From Arcuatula senhousia (taxonomy: Eukaryota; Mollusca; Bivalvia; Mytilida; Mytilidae): DNA of 64,000 bases. Location of the stretch: NCBI GenBank assembly GCA_963971305.1, contig OZ020306.1:56394686-56458685 (forward strand), in the 5' to 3' direction. The first letter of the stretch is position 1; every line of letters begins with the position of its first letter. Made by a program: the position numbers and the translations under genes. Of this stretch, positions 1 to 12,900 are shown piece after piece. The notes below the pieces were generated by a model, which had not been told where the DNA came from, did no database searches, and saw only the letters and a list, made by a program, of their open reading frames with translations.

Positions 1-405
1 GAGCTAAACAGGTGCAAAATTTGCAAAAAATCCACAAAAAGGGCGATAACTCCTACATGGGTAGTTGGATTTTCTTCAAAATTTCAGGGAAGGTAGATCT
101 TGAGGTGCTGATTACTTTTACCTTTGCCAGAATTTTGATATCTGTAGTCGTTTTTGAGTTATTTGCAAAAAACTGCATTTTACCCCTATGTTCTATTTTT
201 AGCCATGGCGGCCATGTTTTACGACGATGCAAAAATCCCCTTATCAGTTCTAAGCACCGAATGCTAATGAACAACCATACCAAGTTTGGTTGCAATTGGA
301 CTAATGGTGTCAGAGGAGTTAACGTTTTAAAAAGTTTACGGACGACGGACGACGGACGACGGACGGACGACGGACGCCAAGTGATGACAATAGCTCACAT
401 GAGCT
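1..405 (-). mobile_element. Pearl/HINE-like element, terminal fragment
   Basis: The stretch ends in a run of GACGACGGAC units, then CCAAGTGATGACAATAG and a terminal palindrome AGCTCACATGAGCT near 395-408. The same order (GACGAC microsatellite, CCAAGTGATGGTAATAG, AGCTCACC...GGTGAGCT hairpin) ends the complete copies at 28438-30423 and 58331-62247, so this is a relative in the orientation of the latter. Its inner part has 'GGCGGCCATGTTTT' and 'ACCATACCAAGTTTG', also shared with those copies. The element continues left of the window. The open frames here are not genes. Confidence 0.7.
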
Positions 406-2530
406 AATAAAAACGGTTTTTTAGGGACGACTCTGTATGAAACTTTATAAACAGATAAGAATAAAAATTTTGCTAGGAATATAGGAATGTTATGATGGAA
501 AGTTATTTATATGGGCTTCAAAAATGAAAACGGTATTTTGCCAAGTTAACATATTCATAAATCTTAAAATTGATAAGACATCGCCTTTTCACGTATAAGG
601 AAGTCACAATAGCCATTCAATATGTTTTATTTCAAAATTTATTGGTCTAGACAAAACGCAATGCGTGTACCAAATGCATGCTGCGTAAAATATACCAAAA
701 ACTAACGGCAATATTGTAAAACAACACTTCATCATTGACAAGTCCAACAACTATCGATTTTATCTCGATTAAAATATTGAAACAAAATTATAACAAATGA
801 ATCTATTTGTCTTTTAGAAATCATTGACGACATTCAACATATTTAGCATTGAACAAACAAACTCGTAATCCTATAAAGAATGTCACATTTCTGCGAGAGA
901 AGAACCCAGTCTACATTGTCTACATGTTTAGTTTTGGAATTTCACGATGTTTTTTTCAGGAAAGATCCATTCTTTGACTTTATTTAATATTCACTGGCTA
1001 TTTCTAGACATATGCATTGTGATGAAAGCTTTTTTTCTGCAAACATCTTCCTAAGACATGTGGCCTAGGTGACCGATTTGTCTAGGGTGCTTGTTTGAAT
1101 ACCACATTATTGAACACAATAGTCAATTACCACTGCGAGTTGTTGGATCTAACTCCGGTCCTTACTAACAAATACGGAACTTTCCCTTCTGTGTGCATTT
1201 AGGTTGGTTAGTAACACACCCAAGGTCGGTGGTTTCTTCCTTGTAATCCTGTTTTCTCCTCCATTTAAAACTTACCACCGTATATTGCCAATGTGCGTCA
1301 AAAAGGACAATTTACATAAATGACCGACATGGCTTTTAACAAATGAATATTTGCATGTGTGGTGCTCCATACAAACATTCATTTCAATTTTTTTCACAGT
1401 GACGTTTTAAAGTCATTAAATTTTATCTTAAATCATTAAATAATTCGCAAATTGCTAGCTGGAGAGGAGTTCTCATAAGCCTCATTGTTTCCAATCTTCA
1501 TAGACATAGAGCAAGATAGGTGTTTTATCGATTTTAATGTTTATTATTACATAAATGCGTATGAAATACCGATTTTTCCCACTCGTGCGGGAACGTACTG
1601 AGATTTAACTCGTGCGCGAACAAGTTCCGCGCACTCGTATAAATCTGTGTGCGTTCACCGACTCGTGATCATATTTTGGTTATTCACTCATCCCAATTAA
1701 TTATCCAATAAAAAATCAAGGAAACACAGTCTGCAAGCCAACTTAAGTATTGGTCACAAGTATTTTGTTAATAAGAGTGGTGATGGTATAACGGGTGGGT
1801 TATCGATGCTTCTTTCTGTAAAACTTCACATTCCTTTACAATACATGGGTTTAGAATCAGTCAATATCATAACATTTCTAAATGACACCGAAGGGATTTT
1901 TTTTTCAAAAAGATTGTGGAATTCTTAAATGAACGCTCAAAGACTTTTTATTCTCAGAAATATAATAGAATTATATATAAATATCGTTTATTTAGAATGG
2001 CGAGTCAGTTTAAGCTATACTTATCTTCGCTGAATGCATTTAAAAAATAGTGATTCTTCAAAATGTCGCATTGAACACATTGATGTTTTAGTTATATTTT
2101 TCTTTTGACATTTAGATTGCTACCAAATCAATAGATGTTTGGCTTGTGAATACATGGAATGAGAATATAAAGTGTTGTTTAACAATATCGCCATTTGTTT
2201 TGCATTCGTCTTTACACGGCATGCACTTGAGTACAAACAGACGTTTGTATGTTCAGAGGTTTTTTTTTCTGTCAATAAAATTTGAGCAAAAACATGTGTT
2301 ATTACCTTGACTTCAGTGGGCATTGAAAGGCGATTACTAATCAATTATAGCATTTATCGATATATTATTATAACATAAGAACATATTAATAATTGAGCAA
2401 AAATCATTCAATAATTTTCTCATCCTTCTAGATAAATGTTTTTTTCTAGTCACTAGTATAACAAGTTTCACGAAAATCCCCCTTAGAAATGATAACCGCT
2501 AATAATATGTATTACCAATACATTTTATAT
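406..2530. other. AT-rich stretch, no gene recognised
   Basis: I see no exon-like open frame with good splice sites and no signal-peptide exon for the lectin gene downstream. Around 1575-1665 there is a small GC-richer patch with several CTCGTGCG/CGCACTCG words, some facing each other, resembling the palindromic repeat at 13139-13395. The rest is AT-rich and unassigned. Confidence 0.5.
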
Positions 2531-2564
2531 GGGGAGCTATAGTGAAATTTGAAATAATAAGGAA

Positions 2565-2735
2565 GGATGACAAAAATCCAGAAAAAAGGCAGGACAGTGC
2601 TTTGAATTAAAAAAGGCAAGACGGAAAAAATCCAGAAAAAAGGCAGGACAGTGCTTTGAATTAAAAAAGGCAAGACGGAAAAAATCCAGAAAAAAGGCAT
2701 GACAGTACTTTGAATTAAAAAAGGCAGGATGGTTA
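2565..2735. repeat. 54-bp tandem repeat, about three copies
   Basis: The unit contains AATCCAGAAAAAAGGCAGGA and GAATTAAAAAAGGCAAGACG and recurs at 2581, 2635 and 2689, a period of 54 bp. Because 54 is divisible by three, both overlapping minus-strand frames stay open, so the open frames here are products of the repeat and not genes. It sits beside a low-complexity A-rich patch with GCGCGCTCAAGCTCGCC (2771-2789). Confidence 0.75.
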
Positions 2736-2779
2736 TTTTGGCTGAAAAATTCATAGGAGCTTAAAAAAAAATGCGCGCT

Positions 2780-3770
2780 CAAGCTCGCCAAAAAAAAAAT
2801 CCAGGTCCGACTTCTTCTGATAATACATAGGCAGAACGAAGAAAATCTCCATAGCCTCCCCCAAAATAATAATCAAATGGTTGCTTCCTTGGTTCAAGGC
2901 GGATAATTTTAGAACCCCGGTTGACAATTGACGAATAACTAGCGCTGTGTTTTTGCAATATCATAATGGTGCTGAGTTCTTCAGGTATTTTAGTGACCGT
3001 GAGACTGTAATCTGCGAATCCCTATGTTCCATAGCAAAGTTGGTATATAGATGAATATCACTTATGCATCTAATATTTAAAATACAAATTGGCTTTTTTT
3101 AGACGAAATTTAAAATTCTAATAATAAAATTTTGTTGTTATTTCGATTTCGTCTTGAAGGCTGCTGGCGGTTGTCCATTGTGGTTTTTCTAAATTGCCGT
3201 TTAATTGTGGGCTGTGTCGCGTACACTTATTCCACATCTCTTTATTTTCTATAATTTAAGCCTATTTAGAAATTCGTCAAGTCTAAGAAGGCAAAGAGAT
3301 AAGCACAGTGAGACTCGATAGACTTTGACATGGGATCAGGTACTAGGGTATGATGAATCGTTACTTAAAATGATACGAACATGCTATCAATTATTAAATA
3401 AACATGTTTGCCATAGTTATAAGAAATATCTAAAGAAAATTCACATAAATCAATCTATTCAACAAGATGACTCTTGATCTGGTTAATCTGTAAATAACTT
3501 AATTTACCACCCCCCCCCCCCCCCAAAAAAAAAGTTTAACTCTAAATGTCAAAAGTTTCGGTTGAAGTGGGAAAGTGACCTTCACACAAGGCATAAAAGT
3601 ATTGATGTGATATTTGGTTTCCAAATCAAGGAAAACAAGTTTGATATGATCATGTTTGTGCCTAACAATTATGTTAAGGCTTTTGGGGGATTTATAACGG
3701 TATACGATTGCCCTATTGGTACATTTTCATTATTTTCATCAAACAAAGTTTTTTTATTTGTTCGTTTCAG
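2780..3770. other. Region upstream of the first visible lectin exon, no gene recognised
   Basis: It holds mainly AT-rich sequence and a poly-C/poly-A tract at 3510-3532. I looked for a 5' exon with a signal peptide ending in phase 1. The only phase-compatible ATG before a GT (ATGGGATCAG|GTACTAG near 3329) encodes no hydrophobic leader, so I do not call it. The lectin gene's first exon is probably upstream of the window or unrecognised. Confidence 0.45.
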
Positions 3771-3933
3771 ACTGTGGTCTTACATGGGAGATAATTCATT
3801 ACAAAGAAAACCCGACTGGGTATACGTGGGAGGAGGCGGACGCCATTTGTAAAGAAAATGGCTACATGCTGGCTGTGGTTGACTCGCTAGAAAAGTGGAA
3901 TAAGGTTGTTTATAACATCACCGGTGGAAATAG
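3771..3933 (+). CDS. Lectin gene exon: N-terminal half of C-type lectin-like domain
   Basis: The acceptor TTCGTTTCAG precedes 3771 and the donor AG|GTACGT follows 3933. The exon enters in phase 1 (codon xAC) and leaves in phase 2. It encodes the stretch from CGLTW through TWEEADAICKENGYMLAVVD, the first helix and cysteine of the fold, and ends at NITGGNR with an N-glycosylation sequon NIT. Confidence 0.85.
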
Positions 3934-6900
3934 GTACGTATATAAAACTGGTAAACAATTAGTGTTTACTTTTTGACCAAAAATAAAATAGATGTGACAA
4001 TTTCCTCAGCGATCGAAAAGGTTTCGAATATAATTCGTATATTTTCGAATATTTAAACAAGGAGAAAATAAAAAAAATACTTGCTCTTCAAATTCCTTTG
4101 CAAAATAAGAATTCTTCAACCATACTGTGGTAGAATTAGTATATGTTAAATTGATATTAGTCATGTTCTCATGCAATGAAAAACAAGCATTCTACCTATT
4201 CTAACTTTTGAACTTCTCCTAGCCATAACTTACAATCGGGCAAGATTTTCCCTAATAGTAATATGAACCCTACCTATTTCATTACACAGGTATACTGCTG
4301 AGGCTGATGTCTACATAGGACTTGTATTTACCCCAAGCATGAACAACTTCTCTTGGGTGTCAGAGCCGGGGGTTGCAGCGTCCTGGACGAAATGGTTCAC
4401 AAACGAGCCCTACTACACAGAGACACGACACTGTGTCCGGTTGGATGTTTATGCCAATTATGAGTTTCGAACGACAGACTGTTCATACAAACACCATTTT
4501 GTTTGTTCGTATGAAGGTATGATACTATAAACGAGTAAAATGTAGTTTGCTCATTTTTTTACTCTTTTATCGTTATTTTTCATTGTAAAATTACTATGAA
4601 ATTTTGCAATATTGAGGTGTTCAAATGTGCAATTCTATAATCTAAAAATCTAAATTTAATTATTCAATCACAGGATTCTTCTTTTTTTCATAAAATCAAA
4701 CAAATAATGGCGATATTTTGTTAAACGCTATCACAAATTTACTTATTAGAAACTTATTAGGAAAATTTCAACCTTTTGGAAATGACATTTTTATTGTATG
4801 AAATAAGTAATAACAACTAATACTTTTAAGTAACAACATTTCAACTTTATAGTAATGATAGTAATGATATTTAATGTACTAAAAAAGAAACGCATATTTT
4901 TCATTTTTCTTACATTGTATCCAAGAAGCAGAGGTACCAATGGGGTATTCGAATGTCACTGAAGTCCGAAAGGGCAGAGACAAAACCAGTAAACACCAAC
5001 AAGAACGGAACAAAAACAGACAACATGTAAAACATGGAAACACAAAACAACTGAATATTAATCAACAACTCGAACTCCAGTCGAAACAAGAGTGAACTCA
5101 GGTGCAGGTGGAAGAGTAATCCAAAACGGTTTTCCATTTATCTAATGATTTTAACAACACAAATGAAAGTTTCACATCAGAGCTCTGGTTTCACACAAAA
5201 CAATACCATAGCTAGTAACCATTTGTAAGAAAATTCAGTTTACTCAATCCGAACATTATCATAACATGCATAAAATTGCATACTCTCTTTTTTGGAGACA
5301 ACACCATCAGCTGCCGCTTGATATGGGGTCGGGATAAGGGTTCATTACATAACTAAGAGTTCCATTAGGGTTGATGCCAAAAAGTGGATGCTGAAGCACA
5401 TGCGCGTTTCTTGTTGTTGATAACCGTTTCCGGTTGTCAAATTCGGGAAGTATCCATTCTGTGGTCACAAATCGATTTTCCCAAATAGATGGAATTAAAA
5501 CTTAGACAATTTTGCATTGCAACAGAGACCCGGAGACCATGTAGGATCACTGATTGTTATGAGTACCACTGATGCTGTTTAAACTTCCGGTTGTCACGTT
5601 TGATTTTACAGAAAAAAGTTAAACAGCACGTAATGCAGTGGACGCATTTGGCGTATTCGCCCTAAAACAAAATTAACAACTGGGGTTTTGGTTAAGTGTG
5701 GCAATTCATGACCAAAGTTTTATAGGATTCTGTTAATTATTTCTTTGTTTTCTGCATCTGCAACATACTAGTATTTATTCAAGTTTTGACTTCAAACTTT
5801 CACCTTTTCGGTTTATCCCCTGTTTCAAATGGGAAAAGAACATACCATTGAAAGAAGGAGATTAGAGTCGTATTTAATGAACCATATAGTGTTAATATCC
5901 TTGACATAATTCTGTCTGTCAGCAAAGCCATTTTAAGACAAACGCAACTTTTAAAATGCATTAATCACTATGCTTTTTATCTTATCGATCTTTAAAGCTG
6001 ACAATCTTTGAATCTAAAAACCTATGAAAAAATGTTCAAATTGACCAATCCTGGTGTTTAGTACCTATTGTAACAACAGTCGGCATCGAACACCTTTTCG
6101 ACTTTGATTATAGAATCATTAGAATGTTTTCTTTAAAAAAAAAACTGCCGGAAGTTGAAACCTATTGCGCAACATATGACGTTTATTTCCTTTTCTAATC
6201 AACGCAACATGAATAAATAAGAGATTAGGTATCGATTCCTGGTAGATTTTTGAATGATTTCCTCAGTTTAATTGTCTAATTGATATTCCCGTTATTTTAA
6301 AGACCTTAATGTTCACATGTTTATTGGAAATGAATAGTTAAAAGATTGTTGTTACACTGTATGAAGTTGACTTTGAATAAAAGAAAGATTTTATTTTTAA
6401 AGATTTACGTCAAGCAACTACTTTAAAGAGGAATTTTAATGAGTATTCTTTTTCAGAATCTTTCATATGCAGATTTTATTTCCATTCAATAATTCTCCCT
6501 ATTTTAAAATTATATTTTCTGGTTTTTGTTTAATAGTGTCTGTGAAAAAGTCTTTGATATTTATATGGGGTTATATACCAGTGAAGAAGCAAGAAAATAT
6601 TGATAATTTCATCCAAAAAGAAATAGATTATTTAGTTTTAGAGAAGATTCACATGAAATTATGTAAATTCTCCTTGGGGGTGAATGCTAGAACTTCAAAT
6701 GTAGCTTGTAGGGGTGAGCTAGGTTCTCACCCCACATTGTTTTATATCATTACACAAATGGTCAACTATTGGATTCATCTTGTAAAAGAAGTTGAACCTG
6801 AAAATATTATCTTACATGAAGCAATAAAAATGTCTCAGTCTATAACCCATCCAAATAAAGAATCCTGGATGAGTAATATAAAACAAATATTTAAATACTT

Positions 6901-9900
6901 AAATCTAGAATATATATTTGAACATCATGCTAATTTCAAATCAAATTTTATCAAAAGAAAAGTAAAAGACGCTTTAAAGGCAAAATTTAATACATTTTGG
7001 ATCAATGCCGTAGAAGCCACCTCTGGGAAAAATACCAGTCATGGTAACAAACTTAGAACTTATAAAAAATATAAGAATATTTTTATGTCTGAACCCTACC
7101 TTACCTTAAATTAAACTCACAAGCAGATAGAAATATAATATCCAAATTTAGAACGAGTTGTCATGATTTAGAAATAGAAAGAGGAAGGTATACTGGTATA
7201 AAACCAGAAGATAGAATATGCCAACTGTGTAAAAATTCAGTTGAAGATGAGCTCCATTTTCTATTAAAATGCTGCTCCCTAAATGATGCACGTTCTCCTC
7301 ATTTGAATAAATTAACCTCCCAATATCAAAATATACTTAAACTTTCGGATGATATGAAGTTTATTTGGATCATGTCCTCTGAAGATTTTAACGTACTATC
7401 AATTCTAAGCGCTTTACTGAACTCGTTATTTGTAAAACGAAAGGAATTATTGAATTCAAATCGGTAGATAAGAACATGAATTTATAGAGTTATCACCCTT
7501 TATAGTAATAGTATATTATTAAAAATAATAATATTTAAATATATATAATAATATTTTTGGGGTTCTCTCATAGTCACAGTGAGATAGAGGCCCAAACATG
7601 GAATTAGGGGAGGGGGGTTAGTCTATGAGCTTTAATATATTTATTCCATTGATGCTCTAGATAATGATACATGTACTTGTTAAATATATTGTAAAAGTAA
7701 GTTTTGTATTGTGCTTTGTGTGTTTATATTTTATTATCGAATCATTCAAATCATATATGTTTATTATTTTCTGAAATTGTAATCGCTCAGAGCTTGGGCA
7801 CCATTAATTGGTTGAATAAAAATATCTGTATCTGTATCTGTATCAACATAAAAAAATGTTATATCCTTCATAACATGCGTAGCCAGAGTCTCATAGGAGT
7901 TTCAACCGTTCAAAGTATGGTATTAAAATTTACGTTCAGAATTCTAATGAAATATTATATTTTTCGATGCTATCATTTCCAATCTCAAATAGCCTTCCTG
8001 TATATAAAAACCTGAATCAAATTAACACCTTTAACCATTTTCACCTACATTACCTATCATACGATCTCTAAAACAATCCTTCGTTATCAGCCACTATTGG
8101 AAAGATTCAAAATTATGTTAGAAGTAATGGTTAGTGTTTTGCTGCTTGTTGTACTGAGATGATCACCTCTATATCCCTAATATGTCTTCACAACCGTGTT
8201 GTGTTACTACTGGTCTCTAAGATCAAATTGGAAGAGGGAGGTTTGGTGCGTCATGAAACCTACTTTAACCATCATTTCTTTTGGAATGCCAGTACCAAGT
8301 CAGGACTATTGCAGTCTTCATTGTTTTTCCTTGTTTGTTTTTTCTCTTGGACACTGAGATTTATCCTCCAAGCTCGATAATTTTGTTTTTACCTTTACTT
8401 ACTTGCAATAAGTTTTGTGAATTAATATGTTTAACTGTCATACATATCCTTATTAGTTGTTCAAAGAAAAGTTGTATAATAGGAACTCTTTGTATATTTT
8501 TGAATATCCTAGCACTGTCTGGTACTATCATTTTCATGTAGAAAGAATAAAAACCAAATTAAACAATAAATATAAAGAGTAAATGTACATATTTTATTTA
8601 GATTTTTTTAAAAATTGAAGTGTTAAGTATATTAGCTTCAACAGCATTTAGTGAGTACAATTACTATTTAACAGGCCAATACAAATTTACTTTAAAGTGC
8701 GAACCAGTGCTTCTCTGATATTAAAATTGTTTTGAAAATTTTCAAAAACGCATTAAATTGTCAATTGACACATCAACTGAGTAAATATTCATTACGTATA
8801 GGCATTGATTTCACTGAATATGTACAATTATTCATCTTGAACAAAAGGGTTGAAAATAATACTGTGTTCACTTAAACCAGGCTGTTGAGTCACATACAAT
8901 CTAAAGGTCTTTAAAAGCCACATTATACAACACAAAAGTGCCTTTTTTTGTTATTTGCAACTGTTAATGTTAACTGTTATGTTAATACACATGTGCTACG
9001 GGGTCGTTTGATTTTGACTTGATTCGGGCATTTCAAAAGTAACTGTGGGTTAAGTTATAGGTATTTTTGGCACCAGAACTTCTTCTCTAATTGCGATCCT
9101 AGGTTCATTTATTGATACTAAAGTATGGTACACAATCGGATATTTTGGACTGGTGAATTTTAACTAAGTGTTATGAATACTTTTAGAGTTTATAATTAAG
9201 GTTTTTAAGTCACAGATTTAACAGGTCCCATAGCTAGTTCTCGGATTAAAACGTACATCATAGAATATCGCAATTGATTTTACTAGGATTAATGTTCCGT
9301 TAGTTCGAACAATCCTTTTGTAAAGGCTCAGCATGATTTCTACACTGTATAAAGAAATTTTTGTCTAAAAGGTATAAGCAGGAACTATTAAGGCCGACAT
9401 TAACATTGACTAAAAGAAAGATTTTACAAAAATCGCTCGACATCTAACATGTTAAATGACCCGTATCGGAAAGATCAGAGAATTCAATTTCCTCCTTGTT
9501 GCTGCTATTATCTTTTAATTGATTAAAATATAGGTGGCTTTAAATAAAAATCGGGATCGATTCTTAGAATAAAAGACAAATTTCAAAGTATTTTGAAAGG
9601 AATGTGTTATTAACATGGTTATATATTTAAGTAAACATTAGACCATTGTCAAGTAAAAGGGGGTTTTAGTCTGTGTGTAAACATTCATTAAGGTTACATT
9701 ATGATGTTTATAGGTGCTAAATTCGGTTTTTGTTTCATGTTGCTTTATAGAATTCCGATCGAAGAATATTTACTTAGCCTTTTTTTCTTAATTACTAGTC
9801 TTTATTGGAAATTTTACTTTCATGGCTTATCGAAGTTTAACGCTGCTCTATTTCTCAATTTACACTCATTTATGTTTTATACTATGACAATTGAAATACA

Positions 9901-12900
9901 AAGTATATTTAAAATTTCTATGTAAACTGACAAATAGTTCCAGATGGAAAATTTCGTTTTTTCTTCTCTTTAAAAGAAGCAAAGGTGTACCAAAAAAAAA
10001 CAACAATCAAATATCGTCATTCCGATTAGACAAAGACACAATCGGAAGACATGAATCATCACAACAAAACAAACCACAAGCAAACAAACAAAAAGCACGC
10101 ACAACTACCAAACTGCAATCAATAACGTGAACTCAAATCTAAACGAGAGTAAACCCAGGTGCTCCGGAATCAGACTTCCTAGAATCTGTAGTGTCCTAAA
10201 TCTCAAGTTCCTTGGGATATATTAGATGTAAATAGTCACCAAATCAATTATTGTTTAGTGAAAAGACATCATCAATATAACGGAATGGGATAAGGAAACT
10301 TAAAGTATGTAATGGAATATTATGAGATGTGAAAGTGACACAGCCGAAATGAACAAGTGGCTACTCTTTGTCTAGAAGTTATTGTAAGAAGTCCGCTTCA
10401 TATGAATGAAGAACAATTCTGCAAGCAATTGTACGCGATGCGTGCCCTTTGGGATGCAAGTTAATATAACACTAAATTGTTTGCTGAATATATTTTTTTT
10501 TTTCAAAAAACAAAATAATGAAATAGAAAAATGGCAGGAGTAAAGATGCAAATTTGTGTTGAATGATAATTGCGTGTTTTATGGCTATAGTCAATGATAT
10601 TTAAATCGGTCATTTATTTCAATATTTCTGTACAGCGGCAAGACCATTGTGCACAAAAAAAACCAAATAAAAAACGAACAATATCACATGTCAAATAAAT
10701 TGTCCGTCAGTCCGTTGATCCTTCAACACGGACATGATACTGACATTGATATATCTTCTGTTTTTGATACTGCAGTATTGCTTAGCTTGCATCTCATTGG
10801 TATTTGATTTACCTATCTACTTTTCAGTGTATGTACCCGACCAGTTATCAGGTAACACAAAACCACTCCTCCTTATTTATTAATGCTTAGGCCAAATTGC
10901 TTATTCGAACCATACCCTTATTTCAATTCATCTACCATGCGAATGTTTTTTTATTTATTTTTTTTTCATTTATTCTGTTTTGCTTTTTGATAATGTTGCA
11001 TTTAGGCTTACATTTTGGTGGTTGATATAACAAAGTTTTAAAACGGTTGGTAATTAAAAAAAACCCACACATTTCATATTTTTGGTCGATGTTTACATGT
11101 TTCGAGAAGTTAAAAACTTCGTTTGAAATGCATGTACCAAGTCAGGACCATTGCGATCCACCAATTCTCCGGTATGGTATGACTGATTCGTTTTTGTCAT
11201 TTTCTCTGGACTATGAGATTGATCGTTCAAGTTCGGTAGTTTTGTTATTTCCTTTATTTACTTCTCATCAAGAGCATTGAAGTCAAAATAATTTGAAAGC
11301 AGAAACCAATACACGGAAAGTTAAAATCCCAATACCAAAATTGTAGTAAGCAAGCCATATATCAGCCATGTGTATTTTAAGGGAAAAGACTGTGTTTTTA
11401 AGTTTTTTCTTAATCATTCAGAATATTTCCAAGACCTTTTCCTTAGCAAAATTTGTGTCAGATAAGTCTGAAGACGGGGTTGAAATAACTCTTTGGACCT
11501 CTGACCATAAGTTATGTAGCAGACAGAAATGAACTTTTATTTTTTTTATACATCTGACTACAAATAATGTAGCATATATAGAAATGAACAAACATTTGTT
11601 TTTCGTTTTTAATCAATATAATATTATGATAAGCAATTCGCTATTTTGTTGTCGTTCAACCTATTAATTTTCCTTCCCAATTTTGCCTAGTTTATAATGA
11701 CCCTGGTATATCAAAATTATTAATCAATTTTAACCATATGGTTTCCTGATATCTTTCGTTGTTTTTTAGGTTCATTTCAAATTATATCGTTAATGGCAAT
11801 TATTTTTTGATCCTGCTCAAATGTTTGCATGGCTTATATATATTTGATAACAAATTTTTGTTTTTTAAAGATTTATCCAATAGTGGGTTCGGAAATTCCG
11901 GGCTAGTTTACGTGGATAGTTTAACAAAACACCTTATATTTATAATTATTCTTTTAAATTAAAATTTGGCAGACAGATGACATCGACATTTCTTATCTGT
12001 AATGATAGATTATACACTCGGCAACACAAATAACGCACCACTTCTTTTCTATACTTGGGATTCTTATAGAATTGTGAAATTTTTATGTTAAATGATAAAT
12101 AAAACTAAAAGCCATGAAGTCTCGAATTGCAACTGCAGGTGAACAGCATGAACTTTTGATAGAGAGGTCGAAAAAATAAAGTGTAAGAATGGTCAATTAA
12201 AAAATGTATGTTTCTGAACAGTTTTATTTTGTGTGTGAATTTTCTGGTTTCGTAAATGGATGAACATCAGATTTTCTTACAGTTGATGACTTTTTTTTTC
12301 ATTTTTAGATAAAATGAAACTCATTTTTAGAAAAAATAAAAAAATTATAGATTTTTTTTTCAAATTTCTAAAGATTGATATTATGAACCGAAACAAAATG
12401 AGCCACAATCTCAGATTATTCCGACATTTACTTTAAAGGGTTTTTGCTATTAGATTTTTGGTCAAAGGAAATAAATGGGAGTTGTGCGTTTCTTGTGTCA
12501 TTAAGTATATTTAAACAAAGATTCCCTTCGTATGTAAATCCAAAAGGCGACTATCTGAGTCGAACACACATTGGTTGAGCAAACATGTTAGACCTTTGAT
12601 GGAAAACTTTGTTGTTGCAAAGTACAGTATCCTTTTACGTGTATGTAAATTTTTATAGCTAAAGTTCTGAAACATTCTTACGACTTTACTGCATTTTAAT
12701 GTAATTAAGCTTATTTTGTACCCTTTTCAATGGTTTATTCATCGAATATATAAATTAAGATACTTTTAAAACTGACCAGCGAAAATCCTTAATCACTGTT
12801 CGTTTTTCATCCGGACAATATCATACATAAACAAAGGGTGTATGAACAAATAACATTCACAATTAGTTTTCATGTAATACTTCAAAAATATGAAATAGAA

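Larger units (their letters stand above)
4517..10827 (+). other. Long intron of the lectin gene, filled with repeats
   Basis: This 6.3-kb intron contains dispersed repeat copies (4915-5140, 8222-8395, 9970-10170) and a decayed LINE 3' end (6467-7840). The remainder is AT-rich sequence in which I see no exon. Confidence 0.6.

Noticed and set aside
2512..2964. Three minus-strand open frames with PFLIQSTVLPFFWIF repeats or an aromatic-rich peptide
   Set aside because: The first two follow the 54-bp tandem repeat. The third lies in A- and T-rich DNA, has no domain and no usable splice sites.
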